In this document: piece after piece, positions 45,531 through 58,900 of the stretch | How the letters are laid out: each line of letters opens with the position of its first letter | How positions within the stretch are numbered: position 1 is the first letter of the stretch | Assembly (NCBI GenBank): GCA_907165135.1 | Contig: OU015567.1 | Span: forward strand, 1,989,001 to 2,053,000 | Reading direction: 5' to 3' | From: Oikopleura dioica | Taxonomy: Eukaryota > Chordata > Appendicularia > Copelata > Oikopleuridae | Length of the DNA: 64,000 nucleotides | Translations under genes and position numbers: made by a program | Notes under the pieces: model-generated | Told to the model about the DNA's origin: nothing | The model's input: the letters and a program-made list of their open reading frames with translations, nothing else | Database searches by the model: none

Positions 45531-45665
45531 AGAAGATTCAGTCTCGCGAGTATAGTAGTACGTCAGCAGACTTTGGCGTCAATTCTACTTCCATCTCTTC
45601 AGCTTTCGGGAGCGCCAAAGCGCGCTGCCAAATTTATTCGCGCCCCGCTCCTGCCGTGCTCGTCA

Positions 45666-45671
45666 TATAAA
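45666..45671 (+). promoter_or_regulatory. TATA box
   Basis: TATAAA lies 68 bp before the ATG at 45740. The intervening leader contains TGAAATCAAGGAAGA, a 15-mer seen elsewhere in the window. Confidence 0.45.
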
Positions 45672-45739
45672 AAATAAACTAAATCATATTTCTTTTTTTC
45701 ATTTTCATTCAATTTGAAATCAAGGAAGAGAGAGGAACC

Positions 45740-48032
45740 ATGCTGATTTTAATTGTTTCACTGATCGGTTGCATATTCGGCCAGAAAATTCCAAAACAGT
45801 ATCAGAAAATTTGCAACGACAGGACTTGCAAAACATGCGACAAATATTTGGTGAATTTGATTATCAAGAAAAATAATGGTAAGTCGACTATTTTATTGAT
45901 ATTGCTAGATAGTCGTAGGATTTTATGGAGGAAAGAAGTATCCCTTCAGCCAATCAGAAGCCTTTATATCTTATTCTAACCAATAAGATCCCTCAAAATT
46001 TCGCTTTTCATAAAGCCACTTAAGGATGTCTAGTAGACATTCTGCGCAGAAAATATGGCATAGGCGTAGCTTACTTAGGGTACTGACACCCTTATTCAAA
46101 TGTTACCTTTGGAGACAAATCGAAATTATCGAGCTTTTACTAATAAGTTAAGGACTTGAAATATCTCAACCAAATAAAGGTGACTAACATTGCACATCGG
46201 ATAACAACGGATATATAACATTCGTTATCCATTTTACACGCCACAAAATAAATGATAAATTCTTATGGTACAATATTATCATTTTTCGAAGCACCGAGCA
46301 TATCTTTTTCCATTCACAATTATAATTATAATTTATAAACATATTCTCAAAGTTCAACAAGAACACTACCAACATCAAATATTGGCGAGTTCTGCGGTAT
46401 CAAAGCCACAGTATAAAACTTGCATTGGACGCAAATTAGATGCGAAAGACGCCAAATGCTTTTATTTCGATGTTTCACTCGAGCGGACTATCAAAGGTCA
46501 AATACAACTGGCCAATTTTTAGCCAACTTGAGAACACATATTCATTTCTGCACCCTCCGCACCGGATTTTTTATATTGAAGGGTTTATCATTCAAAGACT
46601 TACCCCTTCTCATTCAGATGACAAAATACTATCATTTTGCACTGGAATCCTCCAAGCGGAAATCCCAACAGACAATGGAAAAGTCATGTGTTGTCACCAT
46701 AACGATCATGGAATTCAATTCGGCTTCGCGGAAGATCTTTGCAATAGCAAAGTTGAGCAAGAAGAGGAGTCCAAAATCATGTCCCTTATTGGCGAAACTT
46801 GTCGTAAGTCAACAAACGCTTATTGACAATAAGTTATTGTACATGGCTTTTATTGGATCTCGATATTCATAATGGGTTTAAAATTCAATTAAATTAGGGA
46901 ATTCGGAATAGGATACGGAGGGGATATTAATAATTTAATTGAAAACAGGTGACTCTGAGAAAGAAGGAAAAGTAATTCAAATTCAATCGAATGAAAGACA
47001 ATTGAATAAGCATCATTAGCGATTCAGAATCATTCTCAAGTTAAAAGGCAATAGGAGGAGATCATCAGTCTGGCACCCCTTACCAAAAGGCCTTCCTAAG
47101 GGCCTCATCCCGCTTCTCAAATCAAAGTCAAGTTCATTAATTTAGCTGGTGGAGATTGCAATGATCTTCTACTGGAAAACAGCGAAACAAACGATCGCAA
47201 CACGAACAACATAAGATTCGCCGCCAACAAATGCTTCGAAAAAGAATCCGCTAAAAGTAAGTCTATTCTAAAATCCATCGTTCCCAAACACTTGAACCTA
47301 TCTTCAACGGGTTTCGAGCGCTTGAGTCTTTTCTTGAAGAAGCTACCTAGTTTCAAAGTGATTCTTTCAACGATACTTTTTAATAATGCGACCCCTTACT
47401 TTAAATATTGAAAAATAAGATTAAGATTAAACATTCTCGTCGATTGAACTAAAATCTCAACAAGAAATTTAATTGTTTTTATAAAAAATCCGCACATTGA
47501 ATAATCAAAAACATGGTCAGAGCGTATTGAATACCGAATTATGAAAATAAAGCTTTGTTTCAGTGATCAAAGTTTTATACTTCCTCGGCATTGGAATGAT
47601 GGCTTTTGCTTGTGTCGCTTTATTCATGGCTTACTCCCGCCATCGAGCGCCAGACTTCAGGGCTTACCAGTAAGTACAAATCGCATCATAGCTCCATTGC
47701 TTACCTTTTCATTACTAATTGTCATCATCCATTTCACTAACAAAATTCAATACAGATCTGAAATCGTGAAGCAAAACGAAAAAATGCTATGTAATCGAGA
47801 TCTTGAAAAATCAGAAGGTTTCGGAGATCCCAAACCTGCTAAATCTTCAAGGCCTTCTGGACAGGTAACTTTTTTTTTCTCTTCAAGCGCCCGAAAAATT
47901 CAACTCTGTATTGAATTTTTTTCCATCAAAGCTCATTTTATTTGAATTTTTAACCCTTTTCAGCGAGATGAACCAAAACAATGGGCCTGCAGACTGTCTA
48001 ACTCCTCTGAATCCTTAAGGTCGTTGCCTTAG
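45740..48032 (+). CDS. Type I membrane protein with Cys-containing ectodomain, 325 aa
   Basis: Exons are 45740-45878, 46353-46471, 46497-46803, 47128-47256, 47564-47669, 47756-47864 and 47964-48032 (978 nt). A signal peptide (MLILIVSLIGCIFG) precedes an ectodomain with CNDRTCKTC, YKTCIGRK, AKCFYFD, CTGILQ, VMCCHHNDHG, GETC and GGDCND. One membrane helix follows (VLYFLGIGMMAFACVALFMA), then a Ser/Lys-rich cytoplasmic tail of about 75 residues. The CC...HND pattern recalls small receptor ectodomains, but I cannot assign a family. The junction 46471/46497 requires removing 25 nt (GT...AG), far shorter than other introns here. A sequence error could give the same effect. Confidence 0.75.
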
Positions 48033-48189
48033 AATGTCCTTTCTTTTGTATCCATTCATCTAATGTTAACAAAGTTCAAACCAGCTTCCATTTCTTTTTT
48101 ATATCTTCTGTACAAAAACCACACCAGAAATTCTTCAAAAAATACATCCTTCTTGTCATAAATTTCCATTTATTTATTAATTCAAGTGT

Positions 48190-48860
48190 TCAAAATTCAT
48201 CCCGCTGGGACATGATCAGAGCCTGGGAAAGTTCCTCGAACCAGGATTTGATGCGGTTAAATTCGAACTTTTCAAATCGCTCGCTTCTGCATTGTCGGTA
48301 GAATGTTGAGAAGAGGTTTCGCCAGCCATGAGTGATTTGTGCCAGGCCGGTGAGCGCTCGAGTCTTGAAAATAGACGAATATTAAGGGGTTAAGCCAAAT
48401 ACTTAGGAGTATCAAGGAGATATTAAAGACTTCTTTTAGCCATGAATAAATAGTGCGTACCTTATCATAGCCACCTATTGCCAGATTCTGTTTTGCTTCC
48501 TTATTCATCGCCTCCTGAAAAACTTCAATATTTAAACTTGTCGGAGGAAAATAACAAAGCTGCCAAACCCTGGCACAGTACCTTTCCGTGTGGTAAATCA
48601 GTATTGTCGAATTCGCAGACAAATTCCAAAAATGCCCGTTTTATTCTCTTCTCAGAATGTACAAACCGCGAATCCCACTTTTTCGAAGACTTCGCTGGCA
48701 GATGAGCCATATTTTCTCCGATCCATTCGCGGGTATAATTCGTCAGTTCTTTCAATCTCTTGATCGGATGAAGATCCGGCTGCATTTCGTGTTTTTGTTT
48801 GTGTCTCTGTTTATCTTCATTTTCTGCATAAACAACAAAAAACAAAACGAAGAAAAACAT
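48190..48860 (-). CDS. Secreted basic protein, 168 aa
   Basis: Three exons (48860-48582, 48514-48461, 48363-48190) give 507 nt in phase 0 throughout. A signal peptide (MFFFVLFFVVYA) is followed by a Lys/His-rich region (EDKQRHKQKHEMQPD) and a mostly helical body. Only two cysteines (VCEFD, RQCRSE) are seen. The end is HGWRNLFSTFYRQCRSERF to QRDEF. Family not recognised. The length, signal peptide and clean splicing support a real gene. Confidence 0.75.
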
Positions 48861-49126
48861 GCCTCTGGAATTGAAAGAAAAAAAAGTATCTGCGGATTTT
48901 GATTGGAGATTTTTTGCTGAGACTGGCAAAAAATACGCGGGTCTGATCTCTGGCTGGTATCTTGTTGATGGACAAAACATACTATAACATCGCTCCGGGT
49001 CGGACGCGCAGCAAAACCAACCCTTATTTCTCTTTGGGAGACGAAGACCATAATAAATACGAAATTCTAAATTTGAAGATATATTGGCAGGGTAAGTGAT
49101 TTTAAGTTAAAATTTTTAACAGTAAT

Positions 49127-50790
49127 TTAATCGCAGGAACACGTGATTCCAGGCTGCTCTCGCTGAGTTCGTCTGGATTGAGAGTTGTAAGTCGGTTTCT
49201 TTTGAGCTGGAGGCTGATATCGTTTGTAGCTGTTTTGCGATTTGTAGTTATTTCCCGAATATTTGTTCTGTTGAGTATTCGTTGATGATTTCCAGGAATA
49301 AGAAGTTGACTTTTTGGGCTGAGAAAATGTTGGTTTCTTTTGAGTTCCGAAATTTTGCTTGTAAGTTGGTCTTTTGAATGTCGCTTGAGTGCCATATCTT
49401 CGCTTGGGCGGGAATCTCTTGTTGAATTCAATAGTTCTTTGGCGCGCTCGTTCCCTGGAAGCCTGGTCATATCTTTGTCTTTTAGGGGATTTTTGATGGT
49501 AATTGAAAATTATGATAGAATAATTATCAAATCCGATTCCTTTTAACTTTGATTTCTCCAGTTTTCGCGGCAGTAGAAGAAGAGGTCAGAATTGTCTTGT
49601 GAGCGACATAATTTCGCACCATTATGTCCATGCTTTAATTTTTAAATAAGCAGATAGAACATGAAAGAATCACTTACTCTTCGAAATTTCTAGGAGTCTT
49701 GTTCGCTGGATTCCAGCGGCGAAGATATTGATGAGCGATGGGAGTAAAAACAGCAGCATAACCCGTATAAGCGTCGAAAAAGGAAGCTTCTCCGTTGTGC
49801 GCAAAAGAAGCAACACCAAAGACTTTTTGGACTCCTAGCAAATTTTTCGATAAAAAGGAAAGAGAGCGCACTCACCGTTTATGGGACAGTACAAAGGTCC
49901 ACCAGAATCGCCTTTTCCTGCGATTGCTTTGCCGGAATTGTCCATCAAGAAAACATTTTCTTTGTCGCCATACATAAATCCTACTGCTTTGAGCTGATAC
50001 GAGTGTATTTTCGTCCTTCCCTCTTTGAGTGTATCTGAAAACCAGCGATAAAGAACCGATCTAAGAATAAAATTACCTGAATATGAGCCACTCATGTCTG
50101 TTTGTCCATTTCCGACGATCATGCAAGTTGTTTTCCCGGTCTAAAACGGGTTGGATAACTTTGTCGAATTCAAATTTTTACCATAATATTATTGGCGAAT
50201 TCGTCGAAGGTGCCCAATTTCGCAGCTTTGACCTTTGAATTGAATCGAATCGGCGAAGAAAGGGTGACAAGTCTGATTTAGATTAAAAGAAGGTCGCTTC
50301 TTATTGGCTACGGAAAAGAAAAGTGGCTTATGATTGGCTAAAAATCCCATTGGTGAAGAAATCTCTCAAATTTTTTATCAAGTTTTAATCCCTTCGTATA
50401 GTCGTCTTTCCACAAACCAGAGTTCATAATTTTACCAAAGTTCTTGACGCTTTTGATTCTAGCGACGTTGTTTTGATTGGGATTAAAGTTTCGGTCGTTT
50501 GATCTTTTCAGGGTTCCAAAAACAACAAAATTCGATGTTTCGATGTCGCAGTGAGAAGAAGACAATACAGTTGTTGCATCAAGAATTACACTGCCGCTTA
50601 ATAATCGATGTAAGACAGCAAGAAGAACAAGAGCTTACCAGAAGTGACCGCCATTCTGAGTGACAATCGATACAAAGGATGGATACTTTGTATCTGATGT
50701 GACTTTTGACCCTCCTTTGACTCTGCCCCGTTTCTTTCTCTTTGCATTGGCAACAACAAAAAATACTGCAAGTAGTTTTAAAATATTCAT
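49127..50790 (-). CDS. Trypsin-like serine protease homologue with basic Gln/Lys/Tyr tail
   Basis: Exon 1 (50790-50639) has a signal peptide (MNILKLLAVFFVVANA), a basic KRKKRGR segment and VKGGSKV at the usual activation position. Exon 2 (from 50596) has GSVILDATTVLSSSHC, giving the catalytic His. Exons 50272-50181 and about 50142-50098 and onward carry LVTLSSPIRF, TCMIVGNG and then GKGDSGGPLYC with the catalytic Ser. The next exon has GVASFAHNG and QYLRRW. Two further exons add about 150 residues of disordered basic sequence rich in Lys, Gln, Tyr and Ser, ending CSCD at 49127. The specificity position is not Asp and the disulfide Cys before it is Gly. The catalytic Asp cannot be placed because the 50345/50272 junction has no GT donor. 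Confidence 0.8.
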
Positions 50791-50894
50791 TTTGAATGAA
50801 AATTGCAAGAAAAAAAACTTTTGTGGCAAAAAATTCTAGAAGAAAAAAAAACAAAAAGAGTTTTTTCATTTTATTTATTTGAATACATTTTTCG

Positions 50895-51955
50895 TTAATC
50901 TTCATTTTCAGAGTTCGCGATGGACAAAAATTCCTCTTCGGTTATTTCATCCGCGTCCTCAGGAAGCATTTGAGGTGTTTCACATTCTTTCGCTATCCAG
51001 AGTCCTTCATTCTGCGCGCCATCTGTTAGGACTTTTCTTAGATTTCCATCAATCACATCTTAATTTTTCCATAAATTTCAGATATTCACAAAGAAGTTAC
51101 CGATCTGTTGATAAATTTTATTGTCGAGGAAATGCATGTATCGTGCGCCTTTTTCTACTACTTTTCTGAATGGCGGCTTTTTACCGAGACGCATCTCCTT
51201 CTCTTGGTGAAGTTCTTGAAGAATGTCGAAAGCACATTCAGAGTTCATCTTTTCTTGAATTTCTTGGTCCGTCGAATTTCTGTATTTATCCTATTTATGT
51301 ATTTTTAGATATATTAACTGAAGGAATTACTCACAGAGGCGTAGATGGTTGTTTTAAAATACATATTTCTCGTATCTTTCCTCAAACCAAAGCATGGTTT
51401 TGGAGGCCATTGTTGTTGACGTGGGCGATAAACTTTGATATTCACCCGTTGTGTTGGCACTCTTTCTTGCCTCAATTGATCATGATGCCCTGTTTCATCG
51501 ACGGTTTTCTCTTTAGATCGTTTTATTTCTTCCTCAAGTTCATCAATCTTCTTTTCCATCATCTTGAACTTCATCTCATGCAAATCATTCTTCAAGGAAA
51601 GCTCCTCGATCTGTCGTTTCAACGAATCAACAAGGGTTGACTGCTGGTCCTCCTTGATTTCAATTTTTCTTTGGAAGTCTTTTGCAAACTGCTCTTGAGC
51701 AAAAAGTCCTTTTCTATCGTTCCTTTCTTGCTCTCTTTCCAGCGATTTTTGAAGAGTAAAAACAAGATTTTGCAAGTGATGGTACGAGTTTCTCAGTGAT
51801 TGAATTTCTAAAATATAAATGAATGTTTTCAGTATACTATTATGAAAAGCTTTACCATTTCTATCGTAAGAACTGTATGTTTGATTCCCATCAGTTGATC
51901 CCGTTAGATATTCAGGAATACCAGTTGCATAATAACTTCTATTGCGTTCAGACAT
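50895..51955 (-). CDS. Coiled-coil protein of unknown function
   Basis: It starts at ATG 51955 (MSERNRSYYATGIPEY), with a first intron of 48 nt at about 51855-51808. A long coiled coil follows (IQSLRNSYHHLQNLV through ELEEEIKRSKEKT). Exons about 51295-51097 (EIQEKMNSECAFDILQEL) and about 51060-50895 end in an acidic DADEITEEEFLSIANSENED. There is no signal peptide or membrane segment. The 48-nt intron is a multiple of three and open, so it could be retained. Function unknown. The helical composition suggests a cytoskeletal or scaffold protein. Confidence 0.7.
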
Positions 51956-52216
51956 TTTCTCTTCTTTTTTAGAGTAATTTTTGCCTCTGAGCTTCAGAAT
52001 GCTGGTATTTACCAAGAACAAATTGCAAGGTCAATATAAAGCTGCCAAATTTAAAATTCTCCTCACAAGCCCTTATAATGAACAAATACAGGAGTTATTC
52101 GAATTTTTTGCAATGTAAGATTGATAAGTTTGATGATATTTTCGATTTATTTTGAAAGAATGAGAAAACTTTACATTGAATTTTACAGTTGATGAATATT
52201 GAGTTGAGTTTTGAAA

Positions 52217-54310
52217 CTAATGCACTATTGAACTTGAAGAGTCTGTAGTTGTTTCGTTGATTGTACTGTTGAAACTATCAAAAAGCACTTCTGATAGATC
52301 ATATGATGGTTGGGACTTTTTGTGCTTTCTTAGGACGAGCAAAGTGGTCCAAGTTATCGTGCCGAGCATAATGGCGAAAACAGAGAACTAGAAGAGAAGA
52401 GTCAGAAAAGAAATGAGCTCATATGCATACCCATCTTGAGAAGCGCATATTGTCTCGCTGGCTTTTGACATTTTGTAGGTTGAAAGCGTTTGTTGCTCGG
52501 AAATTGTGAAGAATAGCCAGTAATCCTGCAATTTCTAGATAAGTTTTGCCTCAGATAAATTAACCCTACCTAAAAAAGGGCAGCATAAGAGTGCGCAAAG
52601 CTGGAGCCTCCACTTTGGCTTTTTCATTTCTTTTGGCTCTTCGTGAACATGCAGACGATCTTTTCTCACCAAAACTTAATACAGTAGAAATGGGTTTTTC
52701 TTCCGTTCGTACCTTGAATCGCCTTGGCATAGGGATATTCTTTCGTGAACACAATCTTTTGCGAAAGATACGTGGAGTACATGCCCTCATCGACGGCATC
52801 AGGGGTCCACAAATACGACTGACGACGGCCCTTTGAATCGACTCCTTTTGGATTCGCATTCTTTCCTATTTTAGGAGATCTAGCAGCTTCTGGAGTCTGC
52901 ACAGCTTCCAAGTCAGTCTCCGTGTCAACCTTTCTCGTCGGCCAGGCTGTTCGATTCGGGATAAAGGGCCCTGAAATAATGAGTAATAAATTTATCCATC
53001 TTCATTTTTTGACTAAGAGGTTTTGCAGCATTGGACGTAACGAGGTGAGAATGAAGAAATGTGACATGAAGATTTATCATCCTCAACTATCCACCCATTC
53101 TTCGATCAGTTACTGTTCTATTAATACAGTATATATTTATTCTTGCTACAAGAGACTTAAAATTAAGAAAAAATCTTGAAGCTTCGTCAAGAAAATTATC
53201 AAAAAAATCGATTCCTTATCAGGTCAAAATATAGTTTTAAAAGAAATCATTGAAAATTTCTTCTTGAGATTTCAAGTTTAACCCATCAAAATATCAAAAA
53301 TGCCTTATGAATCATAAGTTATGATTACATTCAAACACGGGTGGTTTACATATTTTTTAAGAAAAAAGGGAGGATTTACCTTCTGATAGATCGTATGAAG
53401 ATTCAGGCGTTACTTGAAGTAGGTACTCGTTCATCTTGCAGCAGTCCTTCTTCTTCAAATGTTTCTCTCGTTCATGTGCCTTTCGTAGTTTCTCTATCGA
53501 CGATTTCGAAAAGGGAGAGAATTGAACTTCGCGTTGGTTTTGCTCGAGTTTTATGGAGCTTGAGGAGGAACCGGATGAGGCTCTTCCCTTCTCATTTGTC
53601 TCGCCTCTTCCTGAAGGAAGCCCTAAAATGATCTCGCTTTTGACTAGTTAAGATGCAAAAAAGTGACAACTGCGACCACAATTTAGAGTTATCAACAAGC
53701 CTGGGATTAGCTCGAAAGTTCTTACTTTCGATCATTTTGAACTTCGAGCTTTTCTTCTCTCTAACGATTTACGAGGCTCATTTGGGGTCTCGAATAAACT
53801 CCTTTTTTTCTCATTCAGTCCATTTGCTGGAGATTTGAAATCAGATAATTAGACTGACAGTTGATTGAAAGTCGTTTTGAATAATTTAAAATGACAATTT
53901 TTCATTACTTGGTTGAATTATCAGCAAGATTTTTTATCTTCAAGGCAAAGCTTAGAAGAAATATTTGGAATGGAGTCGTTAAATATCGTTATTTTGAATG
54001 TTTTATGAAATATATTCAGTCGAAGTGAGATCAATTATTTCTTGGCGCACCAATCAAGAGTACTTATAGACTAAAAGTATTCTTTGCTCTAAGTTATAGC
54101 AAAAAATTACAGAAGAAAGACCTCTTACCGTATAATGTCTGAACCAATAAATTCTGCATTTTCCGTTGACGCCGTTTGCCTAAAATTCCCGACAAAAAAA
54201 GGCTCGTAATTGCCAGAGTCGACTGTACATGACATTTGCGAAAGACTTGAATAAACAGCAACACACGAATTCAGTGCGGTATTTTTCTGTTCACTCAACA
54301 GTGTAGAGAA
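52217..54310 (-). CDS. Type I membrane protein with Ser-rich ectodomain; start not fixed
   Basis: Exons read about 54310-54129 (LNSCVAVYSSLSQMSC, EPFFVGNFRQT), 53801-53742 (SLFETPNEPRKSLERR), 53622-53380 (LPSGRGETNEKG, a Ser run, LRKAHEREKHLKKKDCC), 52970-52713 (PDAVDEGMYSTYLSQK), 52525-52431 and the final exon about 52391-52217. The last two encode LLAILHNFRATNAF, RFSRW, then one membrane helix (FSVFAIMLGTITWTTLLVL) and a tail with SYDLSE and many Ser/Thr. The helix-before-membrane layout faintly resembles p24 cargo receptors. I would not assign it. SYDLSE also occurs in the ectodomain exon. Confidence 0.6.
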
Positions 54311-54328
54311 TATACTGACAAGGGAAAT

Positions 54329-55528
54329 ATGGTTACTTTATCGACTAAGAAAATTGTCTTACTCTCAATTTTCTCCGTTACAATAACAACTCAATCTTCA
54401 ACAGAAACTAGCATTCAAACTAATTCTACGGTTTCAACAACTCCATTTGATCCAAGCCACCCGGTCTGTTAAAATTTTTTGATCGAATAAATAATTTCAA
54501 AGCAGAGCAATGTCCGAATTTTGGTTCTTGCTAAGCGATTGAGAAATTCTGTCACTTTCTCCGGCGATGGAGAAATTTTAGAAAGGACTTTTGTTTTCGC
54601 ACCATCTCAAAATTTTGCCGACACAAGTGCTTACGCAGTTGTACAGGGAACGATGTACATTTTCGGGGGCTATTCGGATTCTCACAAAGTAAATATCCCA
54701 AAATTATACGAATGAATTCAAGTTAACCTTAGATCGCAAAACTGGAAAGCTGTCGATTGTCAGAGATCTCTATTAGACTCATTAACTCGTACGAATATGC
54801 TCCTGCAGCGTTGGCAATAGAAAATGGCCACAAAGGTTTGAGTTTCATAAATTTATACTTATTTCTTTTCCAAGCATTAATCTGCTTTGCCCAAAACCAC
54901 AGAGAAAAATGTGAGATATTTGACACAGTTGAATCGACATCCACTCACTCCACAAAATACGAGCATCATTTTGGCGGCTTTGGTTACTATAACGGGCAGC
55001 CAACAACGGTTGGAAGTGCCTTTTACTGGAGTTTTCAGAAAGTAGAGACTTACTCCTCATCTGGATGGAACGAGCTTGCAGATCACCCAAAGTTATCCTA
55101 AGTTTAAAAAAACCAAAAAATAATAAAGAACTTAGAAAAATTTACCGACATACATTGACTGGACTTGACAGTGGAGCAATGCTTATGGTCGGCGGAAGAG
55201 ACGCTGAATCAGAAGAAAATCGCGATATTTGGCTTTTGAAAGAAGGAATTTGGGACCTTATTGGATACCTTCAACATGTAAGAATAGATTTGGTTTGAGA
55301 TCTCTTGTTTTAAAATATTTTAAGTCGCAGGCCGAGGCTTCAGCATTGAAGGTTGGCGACTATATCTACATTGTCCCCAGAGAAATCGAGGATTCGGATG
55401 GACTTTTACCGATTGAAAGAATTCAAGTTTCCAATGATGAAGTTATCGAGACAAAAGTGATTGCTCGGCTTATTGACAAAAGCACCCTTCCAGTCGTTTT
55501 TGAAATAGAGATCGATTCTTGTTTTTAA
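54329..55528 (+). CDS. Secreted kelch-repeat protein, 325 aa
   Basis: Six exons (54329-54463, 54506-54688, 54733-54835, 54875-55091, 55136-55277, 55331-55528) total 978 nt in phase. A signal peptide (KKIVLLSIFSVTITTQ) and a Ser/Thr-rich stretch lead to kelch-type blades: YAVVQGTMYIFGGYSD, HHFGGFGYYNG with FYWSFQKVETY, and GAMLMVGGRDAESEENRDIW, each with the diagnostic GG pair. The last blade reads LKVGDYIYIVPRE. About four to five blades make a partial propeller of extracellular type. Its start lies next to the 5' end of the divergent minus-strand membrane-protein gene. AATAAA follows at about 55573. Confidence 0.82.
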
Positions 55529-55953
55529 AACCCTGAAAGCTCAAAAATCACGCATCCTGTAGAAGATATATAATAAAAATCATCTTCATGCTTGATATTC
55601 AGCCTTTCATGAGAGAGGATATTAGCAAAGGTTCCTTGCCTAGGTAGACTTATATTTTATTTACAGAGAAATATTTACAAAACAGGATTTTTCTATACAG
55701 TTTTAAAGTTTTTTTTTCAGGAACTGAGGTTTGTAAAGTAGGAATTGAATAAACAGATAGAGGAAGATTATTTAGCTTTGGAACTTTTTGAAGCCTAGAA
55801 ATAGTGAAAAAGTGATTTTCAGTTTTTGGGAAGAACGAGTCTGAAAGAGGCTCTGTGGCTTGACGTTTTATAAAAGAATCAGCTCGGGCAATGAAGAAGG
55901 CGGTTTGAGGTCACTGGAGGTCATGAATTCAATTTCGGGAGATTTTGGAGACT

Positions 55954-58900
55954 TCAGCTGAGGAAAAACGAGCTCTGGCGCGTTGCGCGGCGACAACTGC
56001 AGCTTTTGACGAACGGAACTGGCTTCATGATCGTTGAACCGTCGCTATGAAAAGAGATGAAAATCGTGTAAAAGAGAAAAGGGTCCTACTTGCAAGTGAG
56101 TGTGAGGATTCGATCTTCACTTTGCTCCACGCATTCGTAGCCAGTATGGCAGAGTTGTTTCCGACTGTGCTTGATTCTTCGTCCCTCACACCAGTTTCTC
56201 TCGATTCCCTCGATTCTAGAAAAGGATGAATAAAAGGAAAATTAGGGAAGAAACTTACTTGCAATAGATACTGTTGCTTTCAGAGTAAGAATAGCTTCCA
56301 AAGTGCTTTCTCAGCTTGCAATTGTTTTCCCCTAAAAATTGATTGAAAAAGATTCTTCTACAAAATCAAAAGTAACTTACGAATTTCACATCGATCTCCG
56401 GAGTAATTTCTCTGGCATTTGCAAACTGGCTTGTTTCTCCTTCCGATCTGACATCTTCCATGTCCACAATCGTAGCCCACACACGGGTCTTTTATCGTGC
56501 ATTCTTTACCACTAGAAAATTGAGTTTTGATTGGGAAAATAATTTTTGGAATGAGTCATTATTATTGAGAGTTAAGAAAATCGGCAAACTGTTTCTTCGA
56601 TCAAACTTTTTCGACAAGCGCAGCGGAAAATTAACATTTTTAGCAAAGCATCAAAAGCGGTTTTCAAGATCTTTTTTTTACCTTTTGCGACCGTATCTAT
56701 TCTTTTTGGATCTAATTTGCGAGTGTCAGACAACAGAAAAAATGAAGGCAAAAACAATGAAAATATTCTTACCTGTATCCGTTGGAGCATTGGCAAGTTT
56801 CTTCTCCTCGAATCGTGATGCATTTTCCGTTGACGCAGTTTGCCTCGCACTCGGATTCGTCTTTCTTGACACTGCACAAGGGACCTAAAAATCAATGAAT
56901 TCAATTCTTTAAGACGATTCTTTACCTGTCCATCCAGACTGACACTTGCAACTTTTTCTGTTCCCTGCGCTCACACAGGTTCCATGCTCACAACTGGCGC
57001 CGTCCACACAGCTCGGTCTGAAAGTACAGCCCAGGGCGACATTTTTCAAATTCTCCGCCCCGGTGAAGTACATCGCTTTATCGTTGACGCTGATTTTACC
57101 AATGCAGCCGGAGAAGCTTCCTGATTCCTTTGTGATATGCCCTGCGGCGAGTGCTTTGGCGAAGAGGGTCGAAGAAAGACCACCAGTGAAGAGATCACCG
57201 GAGTAAATAAGGTCGATGATCTGGGTCGGTTTCGCCTTGAGCGCTGAGGTGGTCAGATCGTTGAGTTTAACTTTGACAGCAGTTCTATTGATGAAAACTT
57301 CAAGGCGATGCTCCACATCGATTTCAAGTGATTTCTCGAGGAAGAGCGCTACATCTGCGTGGCGAACTCTGATCATTCCGGAAATTAGTTCTACCGCGAT
57401 GAAGTCATTTTTCTCCCCGTCGCCGAGATAAAGAATAATTCCGCTTTTCCTTTCAGGGCGAATGGTCAAAGTGATATTGATGGTTGATCTTGTGCGCATG
57501 ATTGAGCTTGAAGAAAACGCAGGAGTCGGAAGAACGATCTTTGAGTAGCTTCTTTTTTCAGAGAGAGAAATGGTTTCGATATTCTCGCACTGTTGTCCAG
57601 AAAAACCATTGGAGCATCTGCAGCTGTCGGTTTTCTTGTCGAATGAATGACCATTTCTGCATCTCTCATCACGCTGGATTTGTTGAGTGCCGTCATTCAT
57701 GTAGACCTCGTATCGACGCTCGAGCTCACAATATTGCCCGGTAAAATTGCTCGGACAGTTGCAGGAGAAAAGAGGCGCAGAGTGAGTAACTTGGCAAACG
57801 CCACCATTGAAGCAAGGACTGCCATCGGAAGATTGACATGGACTTTGGGGTCGATCACAGTCTTTGCCTGTCCAGCCTCGAGGGCACTCGCACTCGTAGC
57901 CGCCAAGAGATGGAATGCATCGACCGTCGTTTCGGCAGGGTTTTCGAGAGATGCACATGTCCTCATGCTTGCATCCATCGAGGGAGAGAAGTTTACCTTC
58001 CGGACAGAGGCATTGTGGCGCGTTGATCGAATCTACACAACCGATAGAATCAGCTGGACAAGATTTTGTAGCACAAAGGTCGATCTTTTCCTCGCAGTGT
58101 TGCCCACCAAAGCCAGTTAAGCAATCGCACCAGTAGTTTTGCGGCTCGTCCTCGCTCAAACCAGAGCGGCAGATTCCATTAAAGCAAGGTGAGTCAGCGC
58201 AAGGATCAGCAATAGCTCTTTGTTCGCATGTATTGCCCTTGAAACCTTTTGGACAAATGCATTGGAAGGAAAAAGGAGAGGAGCTAGAGTTGAGGCATTT
58301 GCCATCGTTTTTGCAAGGATTGGAAGCGCAGACATTGCATTGGTCCTCGTTGTTGTCACTGTCGCAGAATTGCCTCATCGTTGGCGGAATTTGTCGATCG
58401 ATCAAAGTTGCGCCTTTGAGTCGTCCAGGACTAGCACAGGTTGCTTCACCCGTCTCCGTATGTGCCTGCTGTATCCACCTGGCAAGCCATTCCAGTTTGC
58501 AATCACAGTCGAGCTCATTGTCTGACAGGGAAATTCTAGTGATGGAGTTGAGCACAGAAGAAGGAAACGCGCTCTCTGGGATTCTCTTGATTCTGTTTTC
58601 GTTCAACGTCAGCATGTTCAAATTTGGCAGACCAGCGAACGAGTTTTCGATCAAACAACCGATCCGATTTCCAGCAAGCATGAGAAACTTCAATTTTGGC
58701 AGGGAGAAGGTGTTCGGAGAAATGCCTCGAATGCGGTTGGAACTGAGATCAAGGAGGACTAGTTCTTTGAAATTTTGCAGCTCGGGGAGGGACTCGATTT
58801 GGTTGTTTTTGAGGAGAAGTTCTTTGGTATCAGTGGGAATCATTTCGAGTTCGATTGAGGTGAGTTGGCGGTTGGAGCAGTCGACGAGTTTGGTTTTTTC

